The notes under the pieces are model-generated. The model saw only the letters and a list, made by a program, of their open reading frames with translations, was not told the origin of the DNA and did not search any database. DNA of 52,396 nt from a virus, in the IMG/VR virus record IMGVR_UViG_3300028840_001414, positions 1-52,396 of that record. One strand, given 5' to 3'. Made by a program: the position numbers and the translations under genes. Each line of letters opens with the position of its first letter. Position 1 is the stretch's first letter. Shown in pieces: positions 22,273 through 31,859 of this stretch.

Positions 22273-24612
22273 ATGATTGATCGGGTTTGTAGTTTACTGA
22301 AGATGCAGAAACCGGAAATGAACCGGGGCTATCTGTTTGCCAGCGGCGCGACCGTTCCCTCTGATGGGACGGACGGCTACCAGACCGGCTGTATTTTTCA
22401 GCATACGGACGGTGGCGCTGGCACCGCGCTTTACTTGAATGAGGGCTCTATTACGTCGTGTGATTTCAACCGGATTGAAAGTCCCGGCGGAAGTCTGACG
22501 ATCGCCGACTTACAGGACGTGGCCGACGCTTTCTCGACTCGACTCCTTGAGACCGGAACCTATTCGAGTTCGGCCTCGAAGGGTGTCACGCTCAGTTCCA
22601 CGAATACCCGGCCCTTCTCGCTATTGTACGACGATGCGGGTGTGGCGCTCAGCAATGCCGGCGTGGTTCGCGGTATGCTGTCTCGCGTCCTGCTGACCGT
22701 AGACGTGGCTGGCTCGACGATCCTCCCGGCGCGCGGGCAACTAAAAATGCTGGACGGCGTTGATGTTGAGACCGGCATTTACGCCCCGGTTCAGGGCTAT
22801 ATCGAAATGGCAGGCACGCACATTTCTAAGAGTGGGGCAACGCTCTCGTGCTTGTCGGCGAGTATGGAGATTACGACCAAGCTGACGGTTAATAGCGGCG
22901 GCGAGGCGGCTGGTCTTCATGTTGAAACCACTGGTGCCGGTACGATCACGAACAACGGTACGTGCGCCGGTATTTTGATCGACCATGCGAGCGGCGCGGC
23001 CGATTGGCCGGTAGGTCTCTTGATTACTGGGACCGATGTTTTGATTGGTGTGCAGGTTGGCTCTCAAGCCAACACTGCGGGCAGCGGCCTCGTTCTGGAC
23101 GCAACCAGTCGTACTGGTTCTGTTCGATCCTTCTGCGATGATGGCGGGGTAAATATCGCTGACAGCGTGCGTAACATTCAGGCTCGCACTCTACTCACGA
23201 CTGATGCTAGCGGCTCTACGGTTCGCTCCCTTCAGGGGCAGCTAAAACTGACCGATGGCACCGATGTTGAGACTGGCGTTTATACGGGCGTTCAGGGTTA
23301 CGTCGAGCTTATGGGAGATCATTCTTCCAAGAGCGGCGCCAAGTTTTCGTGCTTTGATGCTTCGGTTGAGATCGCGAGCACGAAGACGCTGACTATCGAT
23401 AGCGGCGGCGAGTTTGCTGGCGTTCACATCGAGACCACGGGTTCTGGTTCAATCACTAATAACGGTACGTGTGCTGGTATCCTTATCAGCAATCCCTCTG
23501 GTGCCCCGGATTGGCCGGTCGGTCTTCAGATGGTCGGGACCGATGTACTGGTTGCTGTCCAGATTGGAGCACAATCTAATACCGCAGGTAGTGGTGTTGT
23601 GCTCGACGCCACTACCCGCACCGGAGCCGTTAAGGTCTACACTGACGACGCTGGTTCAAGTGTTGCCGATAGCGTTCGCGGAATTCTGTCTCGCACGTTG
23701 CTAACGGTTGACCAAACCGGCGGTACTATCCGTGCGTCTCAAGGTCAATTGAAGATGCTCGACTTGGTTGACTTGACCAGTGGAGTGTATTGCGGTCTTC
23801 AGGGTTACGTCGAGATGGCCGGCACGCATATTGCGAAGACTGGCTCTAAATTTTCGTGTGTCGATGCTTCGATGGAGATTGGTACTGCCCTTACTATCGA
23901 CAGTGGCGGCTTGGCTTGTGGTATTCACGTTGAAACCACTGGCTCTGGCACGATCACTAACAACGGCACCTGTGCTGGTATCGTTGTTGACAAGGGCGGG
24001 TCGGCTGATTGGCCGTTTGGTTTGATTCTGAACGACTGTGCCAGGTTGATGACTGGTGCAGCCGCGCTCTCGGGTTCGACTGCATGGAATGCAATTGAGA
24101 TTACCACGACTTCGACGCAGACGCATTCGAGCGGTTATCAGCGGTCGATTTACTGTAATCACACTCACCAGACAAACGCCGCAACTGGTTCGTCTGAGAT
24201 CAACGTGATTGCTGCTGATTTGCAGTGTACGGCAAATGTCGGCCAGGCGGCGTATTGCTTCACTGCGTATACTGGCTCGATGGCTGGGGCAACGATCAAT
24301 CGTGTTGCTCATTACGCTGGCTATCTGGATGCGATTACCGGCACCGTGAACGCTTCGAGTGTTGCATTCTTCGAGACAAACGGTGGTGCGACGTATAACA
24401 GCTTCATCGCCCTGCGCCGGCACGCCGGAACGATTCATGCGATTATCAGCGATAAGTCTGGTGGCATTACCGCAACCAACCTGTTCGAGTTTGAGGTTGC
24501 CGGCGGGCCAGCAACGCTTGCCGCCGGAACGTACTCGACCGCCGAAGGGTACATGACAATTAAGGTTGCGGGCTCAACTTATCGAATGCCGTTCTACAGC
24601 GGCACGGATTAG
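22273..24612 (+). CDS. large repeat-containing tail or capsid surface protein
   Basis: 779 residues from ATG 22273 with AGGGGGGC upstream. After an N-terminal ~130 residues (MNRGYLFASGATVPSDGTDG and beta segments), a unit of ~167 residues is repeated three times; each contains GQLKMLDGVDVETGIY, an EMAGTHISKSGA-like segment, TTGxGTITNNGTCAGI and DWPVGL. The last copy merges into a different C-terminal beta region. Small beta residues and triple internal duplication fit a trimeric fibre or surface protein. The terminator at 24633 closes this transcript. Confidence 0.65.
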   Translation: MIDRVCSLLKMQKPEMNRGYLFASGATVPSDGTDGYQTGCIFQHTDGGAGTALYLNEGSITSCDFNRIESPGGSLTIADLQDVADAFSTRLLETGTYSSSASKGVTLSSTNTRPFSLLYDDAGVALSNAGVVRGMLSRVLLTVDVAGSTILPARGQLKMLDGVDVETGIYAPVQGYIEMAGTHISKSGATLSCLSASMEITTKLTVNSGGEAAGLHVETTGAGTITNNGTCAGILIDHASGAADWPVGLLITGTDVLIGVQVGSQANTAGSGLVLDATSRTGSVRSFCDDGGVNIADSVRNIQARTLLTTDASGSTVRSLQGQLKLTDGTDVETGVYTGVQGYVELMGDHSSKSGAKFSCFDASVEIASTKTLTIDSGGEFAGVHIETTGSGSITNNGTCAGILISNPSGAPDWPVGLQMVGTDVLVAVQIGAQSNTAGSGVVLDATTRTGAVKVYTDDAGSSVADSVRGILSRTLLTVDQTGGTIRASQGQLKMLDLVDLTSGVYCGLQGYVEMAGTHIAKTGSKFSCVDASMEIGTALTIDSGGLACGIHVETTGSGTITNNGTCAGIVVDKGGSADWPFGLILNDCARLMTGAAALSGSTAWNAIEITTTSTQTHSSGYQRSIYCNHTHQTNAATGSSEINVIAADLQCTANVGQAAYCFTAYTGSMAGATINRVAHYAGYLDAITGTVNASSVAFFETNGGATYNSFIALRRHAGTIHAIISDKSGGITATNLFEFEVAGGPATLAAGTYSTAEGYMTIKVAGSTYRMPFYSGTD
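22680..24045 (+). repeat. three ~500-bp coding repeats
   Basis: Matching codons recur at about 22743, 23242 and 23750 (the GQLKMLD/GQLKLTD/GQLKMLD positions), giving periods of 499 and 508 bp. The nucleotide match is diverged, so duplication is old or under diversifying selection. Confidence 0.75.
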
Positions 24613-24632
24613 TGCTTGCTGATGCTTGTTTT

Positions 24633-24692
24633 CCCCGCCTCCTATGGGGCACGCCGCTTAGCGGTTCCCCTTGGATGTGCGGGGGATTTTTT
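24633..24692 (+). terminator. strong intrinsic terminator
   Basis: CCCCGC (24633-24638) pairs with GCGGGG (24679-24684), with inner GGGG/CCCC and CCGC/GCGG stems, followed by six T at 24687-24692. It lies directly after the 779-aa protein gene. Confidence 0.75.
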
Positions 24693-24724
24693 CCTGTTTC
24701 CTTTTCAAGAAGAGAGGTACTATT

Positions 24725-25117
24725 ATGCTGCTTGGTCAAGTGTTTCAGTCGATGCCTGCGTGGCGTAAGTTGTCCGCCGTCAATATGAAGCCGGCCGTCG
24801 CGTACAAGATTCTCAAGTACACAAAGCTGGTTGACGCGGAGTACGAGATTGCCGACAAACAGCGCGTGGCGTTGATCCACGAGGTTACTGAGACCAAGGA
24901 GGGCGATCAGGTGTCAATCAAGCCTGGTGACCCTGTAATGACGGAGTACGTTGAAAGATTCAACGAAGTTATGTCGCAAGAGATTGAGCTTCCCAAGATT
25001 GATCTCGACTTCGGCGAAGTGATCGACGCGCTCGACGGCAAGGACGACGTTCTTTCGATTGCTGACCTTGCCATTCTGGAGCCGTTCTTTCAGTCGGGCA
25101 GCAGCGAAGGTGAGTAG
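24725..25117 (+). CDS. small assembly-type protein, 130 aa
   Basis: ATG 24725 behind GAGAGG; the frame extending to 24671 crosses the terminator and is rejected. Helical N-terminus (MPAWRKLSAVNMKPAVAYKI), acidic middle, and the segment IDLDFGEVIDALDGKDDVLS near the end. Comparable short acidic proteins serve as tail-assembly chaperones or scaffolds, but this is not shown. It is followed three bases later by the 779-aa propeller-type gene. Confidence 0.6.
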   Translation: MLLGQVFQSMPAWRKLSAVNMKPAVAYKILKYTKLVDAEYEIADKQRVALIHEVTETKEGDQVSIKPGDPVMTEYVERFNEVMSQEIELPKIDLDFGEVIDALDGKDDVLSIADLAILEPFFQSGSSEGE

Positions 25118-25120
25118 TCG

Positions 25121-27460
25121 ATGGCGAAGAAGCGCGAACTGCACGTACCGTTTCCGCTTGCTGGACTGAACCGTAGCGGCGCTTACCGACAGCAGCCGCC
25201 GTATTCTTCGCCCGATATGCTGAATGTTCGCGGCGCCGCCGCGCTCGAAAGACGCGAGCGCGGCGGTAGCCGGCCAGGGCTTGTGTATTCGCACGATGAT
25301 GATATTGGATCGAACGTGCGAATGCTCACTACAATGACGCTGGCGCTGGGTGATAGCTTTACGATTTGGTCTGACACGTTCGGCGGCTCGTCTCTTGCGT
25401 CCGCCTGGACGCAAGCCCCATGGGCCAGCGCTGTCCCTAGCGTGCTTCCGTCATCACTCGTATCCGTGGATTACACCACTTCCGAGGGCGAGGTTGTTGC
25501 GGATGCGCTGACCATTGATACGTCGCAGCCGTACACTGTAGAAATGTTCCTGGCCCCGTGGGCCGGCGCGTGGCATGGTGCGTATCGCTTGTATTTGAGG
25601 CTCGACGATACCACACCGGCCTACGCGACCGATGGCGTGTTCATTGAGCTAGTGGCAACGGGCTCGACTGGCGCCTACACGGCTTCACTGAAGTCGTATA
25701 CCGGCTCTGCCGAAACGGTGGTGGCTACTGCCGATAGCACGCTCAGTGTCGTGTACCCCGGCTGGTTATCTGCCACTGTTAGCGGCACCACGGTTACGGT
25801 GTACTGGTGTGGCACGCAGATTCTCACTGGCACCGTGGATGCGCATGCAGGCACTCGCGTCGGCTTCGGGATGAACTGCACGGTGGCCGCTGGTCTCTGT
25901 TTATGCAATGTGTTCCGTGTGCAGTATTACTCAACCGGCAGTGTACCCGCGCTGCGGACACAGTTGATCGCGTCGGCCGGTGGCGATCTCTACAAGGAGG
26001 GGCCATACGGCCAGCTTTCCGTTATATCGTCAAACCTCACTGTTCGCAGCGATGTGCCGCTCATGGCGGCGCAGAGCGGGCAGAAGCTATACATTGCTGA
26101 TTATGGCGATCTGCGTGACACTGGCACGGACGGTACGGTGTCGGGGAGCGACCTGGATGATGGGGGCGGGCAGGATTGGACGACGCTGGGGATCGATACC
26201 GATTCTGATGTTTGTGTAATCTCAAATGTAGGAGGAGACACTGTTGCTGGAACTTACGGGATTGCCTCAGTTGCCGTCGGAGCACTCACGCTGTCTTCGG
26301 CGCCTGGCGATGGAACCTGTTCGTATCGCATTGAACGAGCGCCGAAAGTGTATGACCCATCGACAGATACTATCGCTATCCATAGCGCCACCGCCGGAAA
26401 AGGCCAGGTGCCTACGGGTTGCCCATTAGTCTCCCGATGTTTTGGGCGAATCTTCTACTCCGGGGCTGAGATTGCACCGCACGCCTGGTACGCGAGTCGC
26501 CAGAATGACGAAGACGACTTCGATTACTCGCAGACCGATTCTCAGCGGGCAATCGCCGGTACGGCCAGTGATACCGGCGTTCCCGGCGATCCGATTATTG
26601 CGCAGATTACACACAGCGATGACTACCTGATTTTCGGATGCCGTGATTCGCTGTGGAGGATGGCCGGCGACCCGGCCTTTGGCGGTGCGCTCGACGCGAT
26701 AAGTCGCACCGTGGGAATCATCGGCCAGAACGCTTGGTGTATGGGGCCTACTGGCGAGCTAATTCTTTTGTCGCTGAATGGTCTGTATGCGATCGCGCCT
26801 GGTGGCAATTCCTACCCGATTCCGCTGTCGGAGGAACCGCTGCCGACTGAACTTCGGAACATTGATCCAAATACATATGCGATCTCGCTGGAGTACGATG
26901 TACCGGATCGTGGTGTTCATATTTACCTGACGCCCGAATCATCGAATACGCGCATTCATTTCTGGTTTGACTGGGATAGCAAGACGTTTTGGCCGCTAAC
27001 GCTCACGGCGAACCATGAGCCTACGGCTACCTGCGCGATGCAGGGTACGGCGATCGAGGATTCTGGCGTTATTCTCGGCTGCCGCGATGGCCGACTCAGG
27101 CGATTCAGTAACCTTGCCGGCAATGATTGTGGCACGGCGTTTTCGTCGTATGTGGTTATTGGCCCGATTCCGCTAGCAAAGGATTCGTATGTCGGGTCCG
27201 TCGTGTCGATGGAAGCCGTTTTAGCAGAGAATAGCGGCAACGTGACGTGGACGCTGCACCCGGCATTAACGTATGAGCTAGCGGTTAGCGCGTCGGCTTC
27301 TGACACGGGTACTTGGGTTGCGGGGCTGAACGACACGAACCATCCGGCGTGCCGTGGCCAGGCGTGTACGTTGAAACTTACTGGTGCGTCTCATACGCGA
27401 TGGGCGTATGAACATACATTGATTACTACAAAAGAAGCTGGCAGAAGGCGGAAGCAGTAG
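25121..27460 (+). CDS. tail nozzle/stabilisation-type structural protein
   Basis: 779 residues from ATG 25121. The start KKRELHVPFPLAGLNRSGAY and the segments MLNVRGAAALERRERGGSRP and later GRIFYSGAEIAPHAWYAS, IFGCRDSLWRMAGDP and GPTGELILLSLNGLYAIAPG describe a large beta-propeller-like protein of the kind that forms the distal tail tube of podoviruses. A laminin/lectin-like beta insert lies at ~75-250 (TIWSDTFGGSSLASAWTQAP). A YGDLRDTG-type repeat is visible near 330. Function by context and fold impression only. Confidence 0.65.
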   Translation: MAKKRELHVPFPLAGLNRSGAYRQQPPYSSPDMLNVRGAAALERRERGGSRPGLVYSHDDDIGSNVRMLTTMTLALGDSFTIWSDTFGGSSLASAWTQAPWASAVPSVLPSSLVSVDYTTSEGEVVADALTIDTSQPYTVEMFLAPWAGAWHGAYRLYLRLDDTTPAYATDGVFIELVATGSTGAYTASLKSYTGSAETVVATADSTLSVVYPGWLSATVSGTTVTVYWCGTQILTGTVDAHAGTRVGFGMNCTVAAGLCLCNVFRVQYYSTGSVPALRTQLIASAGGDLYKEGPYGQLSVISSNLTVRSDVPLMAAQSGQKLYIADYGDLRDTGTDGTVSGSDLDDGGGQDWTTLGIDTDSDVCVISNVGGDTVAGTYGIASVAVGALTLSSAPGDGTCSYRIERAPKVYDPSTDTIAIHSATAGKGQVPTGCPLVSRCFGRIFYSGAEIAPHAWYASRQNDEDDFDYSQTDSQRAIAGTASDTGVPGDPIIAQITHSDDYLIFGCRDSLWRMAGDPAFGGALDAISRTVGIIGQNAWCMGPTGELILLSLNGLYAIAPGGNSYPIPLSEEPLPTELRNIDPNTYAISLEYDVPDRGVHIYLTPESSNTRIHFWFDWDSKTFWPLTLTANHEPTATCAMQGTAIEDSGVILGCRDGRLRRFSNLAGNDCGTAFSSYVVIGPIPLAKDSYVGSVVSMEAVLAENSGNVTWTLHPALTYELAVSASASDTGTWVAGLNDTNHPACRGQACTLKLTGASHTRWAYEHTLITTKEAGRRRKQ

Positions 27461-29164
27461 ATGGACTTTCGGATACCCAACCCGCATTCACCCGAGGAGG
27501 TGCGCCGCGCGTTCGGCAGGTTGAAGGCGCCGTTCAGCATCCTTGACGAAGGGGCTGCCGGGGAGGTTCTTGTCGGCGCTGGCGTTGGCTCTGTGCCTGT
27601 GTGGGGAACCGAGTTGACGGCGCTTACCAAAGTCACTGTTGACAACATTACGCTCGATGCCACTACGATTACGAGCGACACCGGCGCGATTGGCTTCGGT
27701 GACGAGAATCTGACGACGACAGGAACGATCACCGGAATCAATGTCACCAGCGGGGAAAATCCAGGACACACGCATACGGGCGCAAGTCTAAGCGGAATTG
27801 ATATTTCGGATGACACGAACTTGGCTGCAATATCGCCAATCGTGCTGACTGACGACACACTGAGTCTGGATCAGTCCGCCGTAGATCATGGCTCGATTGG
27901 CGGCTTGGCTGATGATGACCATTCGCAATACCACACTGACGGTCGCGCCGCTACGTGGCTTGCTGCGAACCATGAAACGACTTACAACCACGCCCATTAT
28001 GATACGGCTTATGGCTGGGGAGATCACGCATCTGGTGGTTATCTGAAGGCGAACGGTACGGTTGCATTGACGGGCGACTGGGCTACGGGGGCATTCAGTT
28101 TCATTGGGAGCGAACATTGGTACTTGCGGGCCGATAACAAAAAGATGTATTGGGGCACCGGAAACGATGCTTCAATTTATTACAGCGGCAGCCACCTTAT
28201 GTTCAATTCGCAAGAATATGGGGGTGGAGACTTTCATTTTCTTAACGGAAATATGTATTTCCCGGCCGACAGCCAGAAATGCTACTTCGGCGAGGGCTAC
28301 GACGCTTCGATTTGCTACAACGGTACGGACCTTGTTATCGAATCACGAGAAGTCGGCACGGGTGATGTGAGGATTCCGAATGGGAGGCTCGGGATCGGTA
28401 CGCCGTATGGGCCGGATTTCCTTCTTGATACAAGGTACTTCACGGATGACGAGTCCATACAGCAAATTTGCTGCAAAGCACAGATTACTTTTGGTTCTTC
28501 CGGCAGCGGGGATATGACCAACAAGGCGTATGCTCAATACTTCGCTGCGCAAACGGACGCTGATTACGATGGAGATTTTACCGGCAGCGCTTTTCTGGCT
28601 GGGGTTAATGGGGTGGCTACGCATTACGGCAGCGGGACGCTTGCTAAAATGTATGGCGGCATGTTCCAGGTGCATCTGGCCTCTGGTGCTGGTAATGTCA
28701 CGCGGGGATATGCGTTACGGGCTTATACCTCCGATTCGAGTTCGGTTGGCCAGTTCACATATTGCTACGGCCTTTACGTTGAAGACGTAAATATCGGAAG
28801 TGGCTCGAATAACTGGGCAATCTACACGAAGGAGGGATACGTCTACCACGAGGGCAGCGTCGGTATCAATGTCGCGTATCCCGACGAAAAGCTCGAAGTG
28901 CATGGCCACATTCATCTTGACGATAACTACAAATCGAAATACGGGACCGGCAAGGATGCGACGATCTATTACGACGACACCAATTTGATTATTGACCCTG
29001 ACGAAGCCGGCAGTGGGGTCGTCAAGATTGGCGCAACGGCTGACGATACGATCGATGCCGGGTCGTATTCGGTTGCCGGCGCGGCCGGCGCGAGTGGAAC
29101 TTTCACGACGGTTGACGGCAAGACGGTTACGGTAACTAACGGAATCATCACTGCAATTGTGTAA
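27461..29164 (+). CDS. tail fibre protein
   Basis: 567 residues starting at the base after the preceding stop. The N-terminus (IPNPHSPEEVRRAFGRLKAP) may attach to the tail. It is followed by collagen-free beta-repeat segments typical of fibres: TGTITGINVTSGENPGHTHTG, GGLADDDHSQYHTDGRAA (a motif common in phage and bacterial fibre proteins), YNHAHYDTAYGWGDHASGGY, and repeated GTGNDASIYYSG / GEGYDASICYNG / GTGKDATIYYDD units. The C-terminal end is short, with no intramolecular chaperone seen. Confidence 0.8.
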   Translation: MDFRIPNPHSPEEVRRAFGRLKAPFSILDEGAAGEVLVGAGVGSVPVWGTELTALTKVTVDNITLDATTITSDTGAIGFGDENLTTTGTITGINVTSGENPGHTHTGASLSGIDISDDTNLAAISPIVLTDDTLSLDQSAVDHGSIGGLADDDHSQYHTDGRAATWLAANHETTYNHAHYDTAYGWGDHASGGYLKANGTVALTGDWATGAFSFIGSEHWYLRADNKKMYWGTGNDASIYYSGSHLMFNSQEYGGGDFHFLNGNMYFPADSQKCYFGEGYDASICYNGTDLVIESREVGTGDVRIPNGRLGIGTPYGPDFLLDTRYFTDDESIQQICCKAQITFGSSGSGDMTNKAYAQYFAAQTDADYDGDFTGSAFLAGVNGVATHYGSGTLAKMYGGMFQVHLASGAGNVTRGYALRAYTSDSSSVGQFTYCYGLYVEDVNIGSGSNNWAIYTKEGYVYHEGSVGINVAYPDEKLEVHGHIHLDDNYKSKYGTGKDATIYYDDTNLIIDPDEAGSGVVKIGATADDTIDAGSYSVAGAAGASGTFTTVDGKTVTVTNGIITAIV

Positions 29165-29166
29165 AC

Positions 29167-30144
29167 ATGCCTAGCGCCTACACCGCAAAGCCTGCCGTCA
29201 CGTCTTCGCCTAGCGTACCGCCGGGGTGGAATCCAATTTGGCCGAATCCAGGGCCATTGCCGCCGGGGTATGAAATGGACCTGTCCTTGAGCCTTGAAGC
29301 TCAGGAGCAGATGCAGCCGGGCGTTACGGTCAAGGGCCTCTCGCTTTCGTTGTTCGATCACGTAACTTTTCCAACAACGGAGCCTCAGGAGAATACGGTT
29401 TGGTCGGCCACGTTTCAGGATAACGGTGAATCGGTGCTGATTAGCAACGGCGGGCCGTATGCCGAGACCGTAGAGCAAGATTACTCGGTACTTGATCCTG
29501 GCTGGGGGGTTACGCCCGAACTTGATTTCTTCTTATCTGGTGCCGATGTTGGCAGAACTGTAGTGCTCGAATGTAATAGTGATCCATTTGGACTCGGTTC
29601 ACTTATTGCCAGTGCTAACATTTTGGTTGTTGCCAGTTTGCCCGATCCGGTTCTCAGGTTGGAAATATCCGGGACCGTATCCGTTACTGGTGAACCCGAC
29701 TATGACTACTGGTATTTTTCTGGCCAAGTGTATGTTTACAGGGGCACCAAGTACAAGAGGATTGATTGCAATTACGAGGGCGGTGAAAGCGAGTATGCGG
29801 ACGGGTGGCAAAGCAGCGTGTCTGGTACGCTTGCTGGAGCAGAGGCTACCGCAGACGAAGGGGCGTACACCATAGATATAGCGGCTCTTGCCAGGGCGTA
29901 CTACTTACTGAAATACAAAATGTCTTCTAGCGCATCGAATCCCGGTGATGATCCGCCGGTGCCGAATGATGCTGTGCCGTTTACGATAACTGGTACTGTC
30001 AATACGTACATTACTGAATACGGCCTATCGGAACGGCTTGCTGATACAGAAGATTTCGAGAAACAAGACGAGACGCTTGGAACCGGGAGCATTCTTTCGC
30101 TGGGCTGCGTAAGCGGGTACAACGGGAGTATTTCTATATATTAG
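29167..30144 (+). CDS. virion-associated protein of unknown role
   Basis: 325 residues from ATG 29167, two bases after the fibre stop and with no clear ribosome site, so translation may be coupled. It is Pro-rich at the start (PSVPPGWNPIWPNPGPLPPG), then beta-rich with Ig-like segments (SATFQDNGESVLISNGGPYA, RTVVLECNSDP). Such proteins next to fibres often bind the tail or the host surface. No family recognised. Confidence 0.55.
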   Translation: MPSAYTAKPAVTSSPSVPPGWNPIWPNPGPLPPGYEMDLSLSLEAQEQMQPGVTVKGLSLSLFDHVTFPTTEPQENTVWSATFQDNGESVLISNGGPYAETVEQDYSVLDPGWGVTPELDFFLSGADVGRTVVLECNSDPFGLGSLIASANILVVASLPDPVLRLEISGTVSVTGEPDYDYWYFSGQVYVYRGTKYKRIDCNYEGGESEYADGWQSSVSGTLAGAEATADEGAYTIDIAALARAYYLLKYKMSSSASNPGDDPPVPNDAVPFTITGTVNTYITEYGLSERLADTEDFEKQDETLGTGSILSLGCVSGYNGSISIY

Positions 30145-30172
30145 GGGCCCTCAACGTAAGTGAGTATTGATT

Positions 30173-30769
30173 ATGGCGTTTTTGGGAACTAGGCGCGGTG
30201 TTTCGACGACTCAGGACCAATACGGTCAATCGTCGAGTTCATACGATCCTGGCGCAGCGTTGCAACAGCAACTTGCGCAGGAACAGTGGGACTGGCAGAA
30301 GCAGATTTACGGCGCGCAAGCCAAGGCAGCCAGGCAAGGGGCCGCCGGGCTTACTGGCATGATTGGCCAATACAACCAGGCTTACGGCGCCGCGAAGGAC
30401 GCTAACGAACGGCGATACCAGGAAATGCTCGGTATTACCGACCAGACTACCGGGCAACGGATGGCTGATATTCGGCGTGATTATGAGGGGCAATCCGCCG
30501 ATGCTATGCAGCAACTCTCCCGGCTCGGCCTGGCCAACACAACGATTGCCCCGACGATGAAGATGGGTGTGGAGCGTGAGAAACAAGCATCACTTAATCG
30601 GGCCGCCGATGCACTCCAGGGTACGAAGCTCGGCATTATGGAGCGCCGGACTGACGAGTATCCGAAGTCTGATATTATCTTGCAGCTAGCGCAGATGCTT
30701 GGCCAAGGTGGCGGTGGCGCTGGCGTCGGCGGGATTGTGAATGCCCTTAGTAACATGCGACTAGGATAA
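30173..30769 (+). CDS. ejection/internal virion-type protein
   Basis: 198 residues from ATG 30173. After a short basic start it is Gln- and Ala-rich and strongly helical (GAALQQQLAQEQWDWQKQIY, AKAARQGAAGLTGMIGQYNQ, AMQQLSRLGLANTTIAP) and ends in a glycine-rich loop. This composition is usual for podovirus ejection proteins that line the path for DNA, such as P22 gp7-like or T7 internal core proteins. The following two genes have the same character. Confidence 0.6.
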   Translation: MAFLGTRRGVSTTQDQYGQSSSSYDPGAALQQQLAQEQWDWQKQIYGAQAKAARQGAAGLTGMIGQYNQAYGAAKDANERRYQEMLGITDQTTGQRMADIRRDYEGQSADAMQQLSRLGLANTTIAPTMKMGVEREKQASLNRAADALQGTKLGIMERRTDEYPKSDIILQLAQMLGQGGGGAGVGGIVNALSNMRLG

Positions 30770-30774
30770 CTGAC

Positions 30775-31857
30775 ATGCCGATTACAGTACGTCATGATGC
30801 CGGCGACGGCGACCTTTCCACGCTGACTGGGCTCGCCGCCCTAGCTGGCTTGATGCAAGCGAAAGCGCCACAGGCGCCGACTGTAACGCCGCAGGGTGCG
30901 CCTAGATTGATTGGTCGTGGTGGCGGCGGGAGCATGTTCGCAAGCATCGATAAGGCTGAGGCCCTGAAGTCGCAGCGCGAAATGCAGGTTCGCGAGATTG
31001 ACGCGAAAGCCCAAATGCAAAAGCAGGCCGCCGATGAGTCCATGAAGAAGGTCGCCATTCAGCATGGCCTCGATCGGGAGATGCAGGAGATAGCCACCAA
31101 CGATGAAGTCAGGAAGATGCAGGAAAAGGCGAAGATGGAGGCGAATCAGTTTACATGGAAGTTTGGGCAGGGTGAAAAACAGAAAATATCTCAGTACAAC
31201 AATAATAAGCGCGCTATTGCTGCGGCACTTGCGGAGGGGCGCATTTCGCAAGGAGATGCGGACGCTGCGAACCGTCAAAATGAACTGAAGCTTGGCGGGG
31301 TCGAGCTAGCTGCCTTCCCAAACGAGAATCCCTATCCACCGGGCAAGGGGCCGGCGGATATTTGGATTGATGAAAAACTTGGCGGTGCAGTTGGGCTTGA
31401 TAGGTCCGGTAATGCGCGAATGCTCGTTGCACCAAAGGACATGCCCGAGAACATCGAGAAGCAGAAGATGCTCGATCATCAGTTAGAGATGGAATCAGAG
31501 CGGGCGAAGCAGATGCTTGAGATGCGGCTGAAGCTTGCGACTGAACCGATTCAAACGGGGACCGGCGAAAACAGGACGGTTGGATACCGTTCATCGCAGC
31601 AGATAGATGAAATTATGCAGAAGATTATCGGCGGGCAGCCGGGGGAGCAATCGCCGCAAGAAGAATGGTGGGAGAAAGAGCATAATCGCAATCTTGCTAT
31701 TCACGAAGAAGACAAAGCGCTTCCACCGCAGATAGGCCATGCCGCAGCGTATGTTCGGACGATTCAGCGTAAGGGCGGGTTCAAGGCGCTTCCGCCGGAA
31801 AAGAGGGCAGCATACTTTGCGGCAGTTGATCTCCTGAAACAATTTGCGAACCAGTAA
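30775..31857 (+). CDS. coiled-coil ejection-type protein
   Basis: 360 residues from ATG 30775. A flexible N-terminus (QAPTVTPQGAPRLIGRGGGG) leads into long Lys/Glu/Gln/Met helices (KSQREMQVREIDAKAQMQKQ; KMQEKAKMEANQFTW; MLDHQLEMESERAKQMLEM) that should form coiled coils. It sits between another ejection-type protein and the giant polyvalent-type gene, whose start is two bases after its stop, so the three likely form the internal ejection set. Confidence 0.6.
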   Translation: MPITVRHDAGDGDLSTLTGLAALAGLMQAKAPQAPTVTPQGAPRLIGRGGGGSMFASIDKAEALKSQREMQVREIDAKAQMQKQAADESMKKVAIQHGLDREMQEIATNDEVRKMQEKAKMEANQFTWKFGQGEKQKISQYNNNKRAIAAALAEGRISQGDADAANRQNELKLGGVELAAFPNENPYPPGKGPADIWIDEKLGGAVGLDRSGNARMLVAPKDMPENIEKQKMLDHQLEMESERAKQMLEMRLKLATEPIQTGTGENRTVGYRSSQQIDEIMQKIIGGQPGEQSPQEEWWEKEHNRNLAIHEEDKALPPQIGHAAAYVRTIQRKGGFKALPPEKRAAYFAAVDLLKQFANQ

Positions 31858-31859
31858 CT

